From: Nocardia nova SH22a
GTDB lineage: Bacteria; Actinomycetota; Actinomycetes; Mycobacteriales; Mycobacteriaceae
NCBI RefSeq assembly: GCF_000523235.1
Contig: NZ_CP006850.1
Span: 3,162,001 to 3,226,000 of the forward strand
Length of the DNA stretch: 64,000 bases
Direction of reading: 5' to 3'
Part shown: positions 7,514 to 16,310 of the stretch, in pieces
Layout of the letters: each line of letters opens with the position of its first letter
Numbering within the stretch: position 1 is the first letter of the stretch
Made by a program: the position numbers and the translations under genes
Notes under the pieces: generated by a model
Database searches by the model: none
What the model saw: only the letters and a program-made list of their open reading frames with translations
Told to the model about the DNA's origin: nothing

Positions 7514-8499
7514 GACTGCTCCTCGGGGGCCGGGGGATGGATGACGACCTTGCCGGTCAGCGCGCCGTCGGTCATGAGCTGGAAGGCCTTGTGGATCTCC
7601 GGCAACGGCAGGGTGCGGTCGATGACCGGACGCACGCCGGTGGCCGCCATCATCCGCAGCATCGACTCCAGTTCGGAGCGGGTGCATCCGGTGGAACCCA
7701 GAATCCGTTGCTGCAGATAGAAGATCCGGCTCAGCGCGGCCGGGGGATCGTCACCGCTGGTCGCCCCGGCGATCACGACGGCGCCGCCGGGCCGCAGCGC
7801 CTTGAGTGAATGGTCCCAGGTCGCCGCGCCGACGGTCTCGATCACCACATCGACCCGTTCGGGCAGCCGGGCACCGCTCGGCACCGCGGCGTGCGCGCCC
7901 CAGCGCAGGGCCTGCTCGCGCTTGGTGGCGCTGCGGCTGGTGGCGTAGACGACCGCTCCGGCGGCGGCGGCGAGTTTGATCGCCGCGGAGGCGACCCCGC
8001 CACCGGCGCCCTGGACCAGGACCCGGTCACCGGCGCGAATTCCGGCCTTGGTGAACAACATTCGATAGGCGGTGGTCCAGGCCACGGGCAGGCAGGCCGC
8101 CTCGTCGAAGGACAGCCAGTCGGGTTTGGGGACGAGATTGCGCTCGGGGACGGCGACGTATTCGGCGAAGGTGCCGTCGTAGCGTTCCGACATCAGCGCG
8201 CGCTGCGGGTCGAGGGTCTCGTCACCGCCGCCGGCGTCGGAGTCGGCGATCACGGGATGCACGATCACCGGATTGCCGTCGGCGTCGAGTCCGGCGGCGT
8301 CGCAGCCGAGCACGATCGGCAGCCGGTCGGCCGGATGCCCGACCCCGCGCAGCGTCCACAGATCGTGCATGTTCAGCGAGGTCGCCAGCACCCGGACCAG
8401 GGTCCAGCCGGGCGCCGGGCGCGGTATCTCGATATCGCGCACCACCAGACCCGACAGCGGGTCGGTGGCGCTCTGGGAGAGGGCCTGTGCAGCGAGCAT
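7510..8499 (-). CDS. Zinc-binding-dehydrogenase superfamily (MDR) oxidoreductase, quinone-reductase-like
   Basis: The 329-residue protein has the medium-chain dehydrogenase layout: a GroES-like N-terminal domain with LNMHDLWTLRG and LGCDAAG, then a Rossmann domain with VLVQGAGGGVASAAIKLA (about residues 155-172). The structural-zinc cysteine cluster is absent, which fits the NADPH quinone oxidoreductase branch more than alcohol dehydrogenases. It is the first gene of the leftward arm of the aromatic cluster and overlaps mhpB by GTGA, so it is cotranscribed. Its role in the pathway is unknown; reduction of a side chain or of a quinone by-product is possible. ATG 8499 is preceded by GGTGGG. Confidence 0.82.
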   Translation of the reverse strand: MLAAQALSQSATDPLSGLVVRDIEIPRPAPGWTLVRVLATSLNMHDLWTLRGVGHPADRLPIVLGCDAAGLDADGNPVIVHPVIADSDAGGGDETLDPQRALMSERYDGTFAEYVAVPERNLVPKPDWLSFDEAACLPVAWTTAYRMLFTKAGIRAGDRVLVQGAGGGVASAAIKLAAAAGAVVYATSRSATKREQALRWGAHAAVPSGARLPERVDVVIETVGAATWDHSLKALRPGGAVVIAGATSGDDPPAALSRIFYLQQRILGSTGCTRSELESMLRMMAATGVRPVIDRTLPLPEIHKAFQLMTDGALTGKVVIHPPAPEEQS

Positions 8500-8681
8500 G
8501 AACCCACCGTCGCCGGACCGGCCCATCGGGCGACAGCCGGTGTGCCGCACCGCGGAACGATCGGTGGAGATCGGAGCCGTTTCGCGGCTTTGCTGGGCAC
8601 ATGACCTCCTCCCTCGAATCCGGACCGCGGCGCGAAGCCACGTGCTCGGCGGTCTGCGGTGCGTTGCGCAGGCCGGCCGAT
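8500..8681. promoter_or_regulatory. Divergent promoter region of the two catabolic arms
   Basis: These 182 bases separate the starts of the leftward (oxidoreductase-mhpB) and rightward (Rieske dioxygenase) transcription units and must hold both promoters. I could not pick a convincing perfect palindrome or a consensus -10 here. The IclR regulator at 16311 is the obvious candidate to act on it. Confidence 0.4.
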
Positions 8682-9959
8682 ATGGCTGCCGCCGTCGATG
8701 TCAGCGGACTGGTCGACGCCGCCGGTGGTCTGCTCGATCGGTCGATATTCACCAGCCAGGTGCTCTATCAGCAGGAGCTGCGGCGGGTGTTCGCGCCGAG
8801 CTGGCTGTTCCTGGCACACGCCGACCAGTTCACCCGGCCGGGCGATTTCTTCACCACCTACATGGGTGAGGACCCGGTCATCGTCACCATGGACAAGCAG
8901 CGCCGCATCCGGGCCTTCCTGAACTCGTGCCGCCATCGCGGCGCGCGGGTGTGCCGGGCCGACTACGGCACGACGCGCAACTTCACCTGCACCTACCACG
9001 GGTGGGCCTACGACCTGGAAGGCTCCCTCGTCTCGGTGCCCAACCGGGAGGGGTATCCCGAGTCGTTCGACACCGCCGACTGGGGACTGGTCGAGGTGCC
9101 GAACGTGCAGAACTATCACGGCCTGGTCTTCGGCACCTGGAATCCCGAACCTCCTTCGCTGCGTGCCTATCTCGGCGATATGGCGTGGTATCTGGACGCG
9201 ATGATCGACCACGACGACGCCGGGACCACGGTCGTCGGCGGGGTGCACAAATGGGTGCTCGAGGGCAACTGGAAACTCGCGGCCGAGCAGTTCGCGACCG
9301 ACTGGTACCACGTGAACATGAGTCACGCCTCGGCGCTGCAGTTGCTCGCGCCGAGCACCAGCCCGAAGAACGAGATCGTGCACCGCAGTGGGCGGCAGTA
9401 TCTCGACCCCAACGGTCACGGCGCCGGATTCCCGGTCCATCCGAAGAACCGCTTCAACGCCAAGACGGTCCACGAGTGGACCGATTACGCGGCGCTGCGC
9501 GAACGTCTCGGCGACGCGCGGGTGGAGGGACCGCTCACCGACGGCCACGCCACCGTATTCCCGAACTTCTCGTATCTGCCGGTGATCGGCACCGTGCGGG
9601 TGTGGCATCCGAAGGGACCCGACCGCATGGAGGTGTGGGCGTGGACCGTGGTCGACAAGTCGATGCCGCCGGAAGTCCGTGAGGCGCAACGGCTCTACAA
9701 CCTGCGCACCTTCGGCCCCAGCGGCATCTTCGAACAGGACGACGGCGAGAACTGGAGCGAGGTGCAGGCCGTCTCGCACGGGTTCGTCACCAACAGCGTG
9801 CCGCTGAACTATCAGATGGGACTGGGCTCCGAACGTGAGGACGGGCGCTATCCCGGCACCACCAGCGAGTTGTACAGCGACGCCGCGGGGCGTGCCTTCT
9901 ACGCGCGCTGGCGCGAGCTGATGAACACCCCGGCATGGCATGAGAAGGGGAACCGATGA
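8682..9959 (+). CDS. Aromatic ring-hydroxylating dioxygenase, large (alpha) subunit
   Basis: The 425-residue protein carries a Rieske [2Fe-2S] domain with Cys83-x-His85 and Cys103-x2-His106 (CRHRG ... CTYHGW), followed by the catalytic domain with the mononuclear-iron motif in FATDWYHVNMSHAS. It hydroxylates an aromatic ring to a cis-dihydrodiol using electrons from the ferredoxin encoded next. The start is placed at ATG 8682 (MAAAVDVSGLVD) because family members begin about ten residues before this VD-x-x-x-LVD segment; an in-frame ATG at 8601 is the alternative. It overlaps the ferredoxin gene by ATGA. With mhpB and the dihydrodiol dehydrogenase in the cluster, a phenylpropionate- or cinnamate-type substrate is likely but not proven. 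Confidence 0.9.
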   Translation: MAAAVDVSGLVDAAGGLLDRSIFTSQVLYQQELRRVFAPSWLFLAHADQFTRPGDFFTTYMGEDPVIVTMDKQRRIRAFLNSCRHRGARVCRADYGTTRNFTCTYHGWAYDLEGSLVSVPNREGYPESFDTADWGLVEVPNVQNYHGLVFGTWNPEPPSLRAYLGDMAWYLDAMIDHDDAGTTVVGGVHKWVLEGNWKLAAEQFATDWYHVNMSHASALQLLAPSTSPKNEIVHRSGRQYLDPNGHGAGFPVHPKNRFNAKTVHEWTDYAALRERLGDARVEGPLTDGHATVFPNFSYLPVIGTVRVWHPKGPDRMEVWAWTVVDKSMPPEVREAQRLYNLRTFGPSGIFEQDDGENWSEVQAVSHGFVTNSVPLNYQMGLGSEREDGRYPGTTSELYSDAAGRAFYARWRELMNTPAWHEKGNR

Positions 9960-10294
9960 GCGGCAATGGAATTCGGGTCGCCGATCTCGATGACGTCCCG
10001 GTCGGGGAGGGAATTGCGATCGACAAGGCGGTGATCGGGACCGCTGACAATATTGCCCTGCTGCGCGATGACGACGGCAGTGTGTACGCGCTCGACGACA
10101 CCTGTTCGCACGAGGTCGCCTCGCTGGCCGAGGGGTGGGTCGAGGACGGTTATGTCGAATGCCCGATGCATTCGAGTAAGTTCTGCCTGAAAAGCGGTGA
10201 GGTGCAATGCCTTCCCGCGACGGCGGGGGTCCGGCCGCACCGCGTCGAGGTGCGCGACGGAGCGGTGTTCCTGTTTCCGGGGGAGGCGCCGTGA
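9956..10294 (+). CDS. Rieske-type ferredoxin component
   Basis: This 112-residue protein has a full Rieske cluster site: Cys50-x-His52 (CSHEVASLAEG) and Cys69-x2-His72 (CPMHSSKF). Small soluble Rieske ferredoxins of this length carry electrons from a flavin reductase to the terminal dioxygenase in three-component systems such as HcaC and BphF. The gene overlaps both neighbours (ATGA with the alpha subunit, GTGA with the reductase), so the electron chain is translated as one coupled unit. Confidence 0.92.
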   Translation: MSGNGIRVADLDDVPVGEGIAIDKAVIGTADNIALLRDDDGSVYALDDTCSHEVASLAEGWVEDGYVECPMHSSKFCLKSGEVQCLPATAGVRPHRVEVRDGAVFLFPGEAP

Positions 10295-11538
10295 TCGGTT
10301 CGGTGGTTGTCGTGGGCGGCGGCATCGCGGGTGTGAGCACAGCGGGCGCCCTGCGTGCGGGCGGGTTCACCGGTGATGTCACCGTCGTCGACGCGGGGGA
10401 GTGTCCCTACGATCGCCCGCCGCTGTCGAAGGGCTTCCTCGCGGGCACAGTCGAATTAGAGCGGATCGCCTTGCAGCCTCCGCAGTGGTACGACGAGCAG
10501 AAGGTGCGGCTGGCGGCACGGCGGACGGTCACCGCGCTGCGTCCCGGCGAAGGCGCGGTGGAGCTGTCGGACGGTTCGACGCTGTCCGCCGATCGCGTCG
10601 TGCTCGCCACCGGCGGCCTCGCGGCCCGCCCGCCGATTCCCGGGCTGGACGGCCCGCGCGTGCACGTTCTGCGCACCGTCGACGACGCGCTGCGCCTGCG
10701 CGCGGAACTGCGGCCGGGCGCGCGTGTTCTGATCGTCGGTGCGGGCCTGATCGGTGCCGAAGTGGCGTCCACCGCAGTGGATCTCGGGTGTTCGGTGGAT
10801 CTGATCGATCCGGTGTCGCCGCCGTTGCGGGCGGTGGTGGGGGACCGGCTCGCGGACTGGTTGCACGAGCGTCACCGGCAGCGCGGCGTGCGCACCCGGC
10901 AGGTGACACTGGAATCGTTGCAGGACAATGGATCCGCCGCGCAGGCCCGCACCTCCGATGGCGAGTCCGGCGACTTCGATGTCGTCGTCCTCGGTGTCGG
11001 GATGGTTCCCGACACCGCCCTGGCCACTGCCGCCGGGCTGCGCACAGATCGCGGTGTATTGGTGGACGAGAACCTGGTCACTGGTAACCCGAGCGTCCTT
11101 GCGGTGGGCGATGCGGCACGCGTCCAGCGCGACGGCACGGTGCTGCCGCGCACCGAGCACTGGGAGCAGGCCCAGCGCGACGGGCAGCGGGCGGCGGCCA
11201 CGATCCTCGGATCGGCGCCACCGGCCGAGGGCGCCGCCTGGTTCTGGACCGACCGGCACGGATCCCATGTCGAGGTGACGGGATCGCTCGGCGCCGCGGA
11301 AACCACTGTGGTGCGTGGCGAATTCGGCAGTCCGCAGTTCGCGGTGCTGGGACTCGCGCGCGGTCTCGTGGTGGGTGCGGCCGGAGTGGACGACTCCGCC
11401 ACGGTACGCGCTGCCCGCCGCCTGATCGACCGCCGCATCGCCGTCGACGCCGACGCGCTGGCCGACCCGCGCACGGATCTGCGCGCATTGCTGCGTGGCC
11501 GGGACGCACCTACCGGCGAGAAGGGAGCTGTCCGATGA
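10291..11538 (+). CDS. Ferredoxin reductase (FAD/NADH) of the ring-hydroxylating dioxygenase
   Basis: The 415-residue flavoprotein has the FAD-binding GGGIAG near its N-terminus (residues 9-14), a second dinucleotide fold GAGLIGAEVAS for NADH at about residues 150-160, and the second FAD contact LAVGDAA. It matches the BphG/HcaD/BenC-independent type reductase family (about 400 residues) and should pass electrons from NADH to the Rieske ferredoxin. The start is GTG 10291, overlapping the ferredoxin stop. Its last codons are partly repeated downstream (see the duplication at 11467-11821), a sign of local rearrangement between this gene and the beta-subunit gene. Confidence 0.9.
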   Translation: MIGSVVVVGGGIAGVSTAGALRAGGFTGDVTVVDAGECPYDRPPLSKGFLAGTVELERIALQPPQWYDEQKVRLAARRTVTALRPGEGAVELSDGSTLSADRVVLATGGLAARPPIPGLDGPRVHVLRTVDDALRLRAELRPGARVLIVGAGLIGAEVASTAVDLGCSVDLIDPVSPPLRAVVGDRLADWLHERHRQRGVRTRQVTLESLQDNGSAAQARTSDGESGDFDVVVLGVGMVPDTALATAAGLRTDRGVLVDENLVTGNPSVLAVGDAARVQRDGTVLPRTEHWEQAQRDGQRAAATILGSAPPAEGAAWFWTDRHGSHVEVTGSLGAAETTVVRGEFGSPQFAVLGLARGLVVGAAGVDDSATVRAARRLIDRRIAVDADALADPRTDLRALLRGRDAPTGEKGAVR

Positions 11539-11821
11539 GTGTTCGCACCGAGAACGCTGCCGGGACGGCCGTGCCCGCAGGGGCGGAAACAGCCTCGGCA
11601 ACAACACATCACGACACCGGTGCGCGCGACCCATCCGCGCACGGATCTGCATGCCGTGCAGCGTGGCTGTGGTGCACCTATCGGCAGGCCGTTGGCGCTG
11701 CGCGGTGTGGGTGGGACGCACGCACCGGTGCCATCGAGAACGGGAGGGTGTGATGAGCGCTCGTACCGAGCACGCCGTGGAGACGGCCGTGGACGCCGGG
11801 GCGGAAAACGGTTCGGCGGCA
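11467..11821 (+). repeat. Diverged tandem duplication at the reductase / beta-subunit junction
   Basis: CCGCGCACGGATCTGC occurs exactly at 11467-11482 (reductase 3' end) and 11635-11650. The 5' block at 11535-11600 is repeated in diverged form at 11753-11821. The segment from about 11600 to 11752 is therefore largely built from copies of its surroundings. The copies have diverged, so the event is not recent. Confidence 0.6.
11535..11753 (+). pseudogene. Duplicated 5' remnant of the dioxygenase beta-subunit gene (72-codon frame)
   Basis: The frame starts with ATGA overlapping the reductase stop and ends with TGATG overlapping the real beta-subunit start. Its first codons (MSVRTENAAGTAVPAGAE) are clearly related to the start of the true beta subunit (MSARTEHAVETAVDAGAE). 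After that the sequence is unrelated to the beta subunit and instead contains a degenerate copy of the 3' end of the reductase gene. It looks like the product of small tandem duplications. It may now serve only to keep translational coupling between the reductase and the beta subunit; no function for a peptide is evident. Confidence 0.6.
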
Positions 11822-12373
11822 CTGTGTCCCGCTGCGGGTGAGCGGGCCGATCGTGACCTGCACTTCGAGGTCGAGCAGTTCTACTATCTCGAAGCCGAAC
11901 TGCTCGATGACGGCAGGTTCACCGACTGGCTCGATCTGCTCGCCGACGACCTCGACTACTGGATGCCCACCCGCACCAACCGGTTGCGCCGCCAGCAGGC
12001 GTTGTCGATCGCCGCCCGTGGGGAGGCGGCCTACTACGAGGAGACCAAGGACAGTCTCGCCTGGCGGATCCGCCGCTTCGATTCGGGGATGGCCTGGGCC
12101 GAGGATCCGCCGTCGCGGACCCGGCACCTGGTCACCAATGTCGTTGCCTGCCACGCCGATCCGGACGAGTACCCGGGATTCACCACCGACGATCTGGTAG
12201 TGCGCTCGGCTTTCCTGGTGTACCGCAACCGCCTCGAGCGCGAGGAGAACGTCTTCGCCGGTGGCCGCACCGACCTGCTGCGCCGCACCGGCGACGGCCT
12301 GCGGGTCGCGCGGCGCACCATCCTGCTGGATCAGAACATCTTGCAGGCCAAGAACATATCCACCTTCTTCTGA
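11753..12373 (+). CDS. Aromatic ring-hydroxylating dioxygenase, small (beta) subunit
   Basis: The 206-residue protein has the features of the ring_hydroxyl_B family: an N-terminal helix (VEQFYYLEAELLDDGRFTDW), the conserved YWMPTR motif, and a C-terminal strand ending in RRTILLDQNILQAKNISTFF, where the dioxygenase beta subunits also end. It packs with the alpha subunit as an alpha3beta3 hexamer and has a structural role. The ATG at 11753 has CGGGAGGG 5-12 bases upstream. The first 35 residues are a variable extension whose coding sequence is duplicated upstream. Twelve more bases lead to the hydrolase gene in the same unit. Confidence 0.92.
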   Translation: MSARTEHAVETAVDAGAENGSAALCPAAGERADRDLHFEVEQFYYLEAELLDDGRFTDWLDLLADDLDYWMPTRTNRLRRQQALSIAARGEAAYYEETKDSLAWRIRRFDSGMAWAEDPPSRTRHLVTNVVACHADPDEYPGFTTDDLVVRSAFLVYRNRLEREENVFAGGRTDLLRRTGDGLRVARRTILLDQNILQAKNISTFF

Positions 12374-12387
12374 TCACGGAGCCGACC

Positions 12388-13275
12388 ATGTCCGTCACAG
12401 ACACCGATCCGCAGCTCACCGACGAGATCGTCCTCACCCACCACACCGTCGACACCGGCTCGGGCCCGATCGCCGTCGCCGAGACGGGCACCGGACCGGC
12501 GCTGGTGATGTTGCACGGCGGGGGACCGGGCGCCTCCGGCGTCGCCAACTACCACCAGAACCTGCCCGCCCTGGCCCGCGACTTCCGGGTGATCCTGCCC
12601 GATCAGCCCGGATTCGGCGGCAGCTACCGGCCGACTGCCGCTGATCTGCAAGCGAACTCGATCACCGACATCACGGTCGAGGCCCTGTTCCAGACGCTGG
12701 ACGCGCTGGGAGTTGACAGCTTCCACCTGCTCGGCAACAGCCTCGGCGGCGCCGCGGCCATCGCCATGGCCCAGCGGCAGCCGCACCGGGTCACCGGCCT
12801 GGTGCTGATGGCGCCCGGCGGCGGCTGGCTGCCGTTCGGGCCGACGCCCACCGAGGGGCAGAAGGAGATGTTCCGCTACTACAACGGCGGGGGCCCGACC
12901 GAGAAGAAGATGGCGAACTTCATCCGCACCATGGTCTTCGATCACAAGCAGTTCGGCGCCGACGTGGTCCGCGAACGCTACGAGGCCTCCCTCGACGACA
13001 GCCACATCGAGTTCTACCACCACTACAACCAGGCCTTCGCCGACCGGCACGGCATGGACCCGCTGTGGCGCGAACTGCACCGGATCACCGCGCCGACACT
13101 ACTGCTGTGGGGCCGCGACGACCGCACCATCACCCTCGACGGCGCGCAGATCATGCTCCGCAACATCCGCGACGTGCAACTGCACGTCTTCGGCAACTGC
13201 GGGCACTGGGTGCAGCTGGAACGCGCCCGGCAGTTCGAACGGCTCGTCGGCGACTTCCTGGGAGGACTGCCGTGA
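12388..13275 (+). CDS. Meta-cleavage product (C-C bond) hydrolase, MhpC/BphD/HsaD type
   Basis: This 295-residue alpha/beta hydrolase has MLHGGGPGASG (oxyanion hole), the nucleophile GNSLGG with Ser118, WGRDDRTI with the acid, and GNCGHWVQLERA with the catalytic His. The combination GGGPGASG ... GNSLGG ... GHWVQ is diagnostic for C-C hydrolases that split the ring-opened dienoate. With MhpB upstream, the expected reaction releases 2-hydroxypenta-2,4-dienoate plus succinate or a related acid. The product would then need the hydratase, which survives here only as a remnant. It overlaps the next gene by GTGA. Confidence 0.9.
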   Translation: MSVTDTDPQLTDEIVLTHHTVDTGSGPIAVAETGTGPALVMLHGGGPGASGVANYHQNLPALARDFRVILPDQPGFGGSYRPTAADLQANSITDITVEALFQTLDALGVDSFHLLGNSLGGAAAIAMAQRQPHRVTGLVLMAPGGGWLPFGPTPTEGQKEMFRYYNGGGPTEKKMANFIRTMVFDHKQFGADVVRERYEASLDDSHIEFYHHYNQAFADRHGMDPLWRELHRITAPTLLLWGRDDRTITLDGAQIMLRNIRDVQLHVFGNCGHWVQLERARQFERLVGDFLGGLP

Positions 13276-14105
13276 GCGGCTGGCTCGACGGCGACGTCGC
13301 GCTGATCACCGGCGGCGGTTCGGGCATCGGGCGGGCGGTCGCCGAACGCTTTGTCGCCGAAGGCGCTTCGGTGACCATCCTCGGTCGTGACCACGCCCAG
13401 CTGAAGAAGGTGATCGCCGAATCACCGGCGCCGGACCGCATGCACGCCGTCTGCGCCGACGTCCGTGACAGCGAGGGGTTGCACGCGGCCGTCGCCGAAA
13501 CCGTCACGCGCTTCGGCACACTCGACACCCTCGTCACCAACGCCGGTATCTGGGACTACCAGCGCCAGCTGACCCGCCTGTCCGCCCGGGAACTGTCGGA
13601 CACCTTCGACGAACTGTTCGCCGTGAACGTGAAGGGCTATCTGCTCGCGGCCGAGGCGGCGTGGCGGGAACTGGTGAAATCTCGCGGCAGCATCGTGATG
13701 ACACTGTCGAACGCCTCGTTCTACGTCAACGGCGGCGGCCCGGTCTACACCGCCTCCAAACACGCCTGCCTGGGCCTGATGCGCGAACTGGCCTACGAAC
13801 TCGCGCCCAAGGTCCGCGTCAACGGGGTGGCCTGCGGCGGCATGAACACCGATCTGCGCGGCCCGGAATCACTTGCCCTGCACGACCGTTCGCTGGCCGA
13901 CTCGTTCGCCCGGCGCCCCGCCGACGCGCCCGCCCCGCCGATACCGCTGCACGACTCCAGCACCGATCCCCGCGATTTCACCGGCGCCTACGTCCTGCTC
14001 GCCGCCCGCGCCCAGAGCGGGCCGATCACCGGGCAGGCGATCTCGGTGGACGGCGGTATCGGCGTGCGCGGATTCGCCTCCGACGCCGGTGGCGATCACC
14101 TCTGA
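13272..14105 (+). CDS. Short-chain dehydrogenase, cis-dihydrodiol dehydrogenase type
   Basis: The 277-residue protein is a classical SDR: NAD-binding TGGGSGIG (residues 13-20), NAG at 90-92 and the active-site YTASK (Tyr159, Lys163). The stretch from LITGGGSGIG to LVTNAGIWDY, with a GGPVYTASKHA active site, resembles BphB/HcaB cis-dihydrodiol dehydrogenases. It should re-aromatise the dihydrodiol made by the Rieske dioxygenase to a catechol for MhpB, reducing NAD+. The GTG start at 13272 overlaps the preceding stop. Confidence 0.87.
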   Translation: MSGWLDGDVALITGGGSGIGRAVAERFVAEGASVTILGRDHAQLKKVIAESPAPDRMHAVCADVRDSEGLHAAVAETVTRFGTLDTLVTNAGIWDYQRQLTRLSARELSDTFDELFAVNVKGYLLAAEAAWRELVKSRGSIVMTLSNASFYVNGGGPVYTASKHACLGLMRELAYELAPKVRVNGVACGGMNTDLRGPESLALHDRSLADSFARRPADAPAPPIPLHDSSTDPRDFTGAYVLLAARAQSGPITGQAISVDGGIGVRGFASDAGGDHL

Positions 14106-14124
14106 ATACCGAGGAGTTTCCGAG

Positions 14125-15708
14125 ATGAACTCGGTCCAGCACCCGAATTCCGGTGCGGCGGTGGATATCAGCCCCGCCCGCGCGCTGCGCGATCTGGCCC
14201 GCCACCAACCCGCCCATCCAGCCGTCCGATACGCGGGCGGCGATCTGGACTGCGCCGGACTCGACGCACGCGCCGCCCGGTTCGCCGCGCTGCTCGAAGA
14301 TCTCGGTGTCGGTGCGGGCGACCGGGTGGCGTATCTGGGACTCAACAGCCCGGCGTTCCTGGTGACCATGTTCGGCGCCTTCCGGATCGGCGCGGTGTTC
14401 GTGCCGGTGAACTTCCGGCTCGCCGGACCGGAATTGGCCGCGGTGCTCGCGCGCAGCGGCGCCACCGTCATCGTCTGCGAGGACGGCCACCGCGACATCC
14501 TCGATGCCGTCCGCGTGCGAACATCGTTGCGGCACTTCCTGATCGTGGCCGACGATCCGGAAATACCGGTTGCGCCCGACGTCGCGGCGCACTGGCGGCA
14601 CTGGCCGTCCGAACCGGTGAGCACACCGAATGCGCCGGTACGGCTGGGATTCGACGATCCGGCGATCATCATGTTCACCTCCGGCACCACCGGACTGCCC
14701 AAGGGCGTGGTGCTCACCCACGGCAACATCTGGTGGAACGGCGTCAATGTCGACTCCCGCCTGGACACCCGCCGCGGCGACATCACCCACGCGGTCGCAC
14801 CGCTGTTCCACGTCGGCGGGCTCAACGCGCTGGCCCTGCGGACGCTGGTGCGGGGCGGCACCGTGGTGGTGCGGCGATCGTTCGAACCGGAGGCGTTCCT
14901 CGCCGATCTGGTGCACTACCGGGTGAATTCGTTCTTCGCGGTCCCGGCGATGCTCGCGGCGCTCGCCCGGGTGCCGGGGGTGTTCGAGGCGGATCTGACG
15001 GCGCTGCGGACGATCGTCGTCGCGGGCGCGCCGGTGCCGCCCTCGCTGATCGAGCTGTACGCCACCCACGGCATCGTCCTGCAGCAGGCGTGGGGACTCA
15101 CCGAGACCGCGCCGTTCGCCACCCACCTCCCGGCCGAGCACACCCTCGCCAAACTCGGATCCGCGGGAATCCCGATGCCGCACACGGAGATCCGCATAGT
15201 GGACGCGGCCACCGGCGATCCCGTCGAACCCGGCGCCAGCGGTGAGATCCTGGTGCGCGGCCCGAATGTCACACCCGGCTACTTCGAGGATCCCGCCGCC
15301 ACGGCCGCGGTCTTCGACGCGGACGGCTGGTTCCACTCCGGCGATATCGGCCGGATCGACGCCGACGGCTGCCTCTACATCGTCGACCGGCTCAAGGACA
15401 TGATCATCAGCGGCGGTGAGAACGTCTACCCCGCCGAGGTGGAGCGCGCGCTCGCCGATCTGCCGGGGCTCGTGGACGTGGCTGTCGTCGGCGCCGCGGA
15501 CGAGCGGTGGGGTGAGACCGTGATCGCCGTCGTGGCCTTCGGCGGCCCGGGCGAACTCACCCTCGAGACGGTGCGAGCCCACGCCGCAACGACACTGGCC
15601 CGCTACAAACTGCCCCGGCGCCTGGCCCTGGTGCCCACCGTGCCCCGTAATGCCTCCGGCAAACTCGACAAGATCGCCATCGGCCGGATGCTCGCCGAGG
15701 AGGGCTGA
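14125..15708 (+). CDS. Class I adenylate-forming acyl-CoA synthetase (AMP-binding)
   Basis: The 527-residue enzyme has the P-loop-like MFTSGTTGLPKG (about residues 185-196), QQAWGLTET, WFHSGDIG and the C-terminal hinge and catalytic region DRLKDMIISGGENVYP, with the active-site Lys in ASGKLDK near the end. It activates a carboxylic acid with ATP and CoA. In this cluster it may activate an aromatic acid or a ring-cleavage acid, but long-chain-like acids are possible. ATG 14125 has GAGGAG at 14111-14116. It follows the dihydrodiol dehydrogenase by 19 bases. Confidence 0.88.
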   Translation: MNSVQHPNSGAAVDISPARALRDLARHQPAHPAVRYAGGDLDCAGLDARAARFAALLEDLGVGAGDRVAYLGLNSPAFLVTMFGAFRIGAVFVPVNFRLAGPELAAVLARSGATVIVCEDGHRDILDAVRVRTSLRHFLIVADDPEIPVAPDVAAHWRHWPSEPVSTPNAPVRLGFDDPAIIMFTSGTTGLPKGVVLTHGNIWWNGVNVDSRLDTRRGDITHAVAPLFHVGGLNALALRTLVRGGTVVVRRSFEPEAFLADLVHYRVNSFFAVPAMLAALARVPGVFEADLTALRTIVVAGAPVPPSLIELYATHGIVLQQAWGLTETAPFATHLPAEHTLAKLGSAGIPMPHTEIRIVDAATGDPVEPGASGEILVRGPNVTPGYFEDPAATAAVFDADGWFHSGDIGRIDADGCLYIVDRLKDMIISGGENVYPAEVERALADLPGLVDVAVVGAADERWGETVIAVVAFGGPGELTLETVRAHAATTLARYKLPRRLALVPTVPRNASGKLDKIAIGRMLAEEG

Positions 15709-15709
15709 G

Positions 15710-16168
15710 ATGCGGGTGGCTTCTCCGATCGTTCCCGCCGTGCCCGCGCCCTGGAATGTCGATATCCGATCCCGGACCACGCGCGGCGCGGACCTGGAGC
15801 TGGCGCGGTCCGGCGGGGTCCGGGTCGGTGTCCGGTTGCGGCGGTGCGTGGCGGGGCGGCTGCGCGACAGCTATCCCGTCGCCGGTCACGACATCGAGGT
15901 GGAGGTGAGTGATCCATCGGAACCGGAGGTGCTCGCCGACCTGCTCGGGACACTGGTCCCCGCGCTGTGGAAGGCCGAACCACGCTGTCGCAGAATAATT
16001 TTCGCTCCGCTCGCGGATGACGAGCGGACCGTGGCGGCGGCGCGGTCGTGTGGCTTCCGGCCGGTCGTCGAGGTCGATCTCGCGGAGGCGACGGTTCTGC
16101 TGATGGTCGCCGAACCCGGCTGGGTGACCGCACTCGACGGCGGGCTCGACGATGTTCCCGGTACCTGA
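15710..16168 (+). CDS. Small protein of unknown function, possibly GNAT-like
   Basis: The gene starts two bases after the ligase stop (GAGGAGGGCTGAG-ATG), so it is translated with the ligase. The 152 residues include IIFAPLADDERTVAAARSCG and FRPVVEVDLAEATVLLMVAE, which recall the end of a GNAT acetyltransferase fold (turn-helix, then a GF-like strand pair). The acetyl-CoA-binding loop R/Q-x-x-G-x-G/A is not obvious, so catalysis is doubtful. I do not recognise the family with certainty. Its place at the end of the catabolic operon suggests an accessory role there. Confidence 0.6.
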   Translation: MRVASPIVPAVPAPWNVDIRSRTTRGADLELARSGGVRVGVRLRRCVAGRLRDSYPVAGHDIEVEVSDPSEPEVLADLLGTLVPALWKAEPRCRRIIFAPLADDERTVAAARSCGFRPVVEVDLAEATVLLMVAEPGWVTALDGGLDDVPGT

Positions 16169-16190
16169 GGTGCAACGGTCTTCTGTCACT

Positions 16191-16221
16191 TATAATTGAC
16201 CGTTCGTCACTGTTGACGAAC
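16191..16221 (+). promoter_or_regulatory. Consensus -10 and palindrome upstream of the IclR regulator
   Basis: TATAAT at 16191-16196 is a perfect -10 hexamer. Six bases further, GTTCGTCA-CTGT-TGACGAAC (16202-16221) is an 8-4-8 perfect inverted repeat placed at the expected transcription start. This arrangement fits repression or autoregulation of the IclR gene. The assignment is by position and symmetry only. Confidence 0.55.
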
Positions 16222-16310
16222 ACGCTTGCGCGCGGTCATGATTGTCACGTAAAAGTGCCAAAGTGTTGCACTGAAGGTGACAGTGCAGCTTCGAGCAAGA
16301 GGAAGCAGGC

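Noticed and set aside
11753..11821. Alternative reading that the two MS-x-RTE starts are a genuine tandem pair of beta-subunit genes
   Set aside because: The upstream copy retains only about 22 related codons and none of the beta-subunit core, so it is a remnant and not a second gene.
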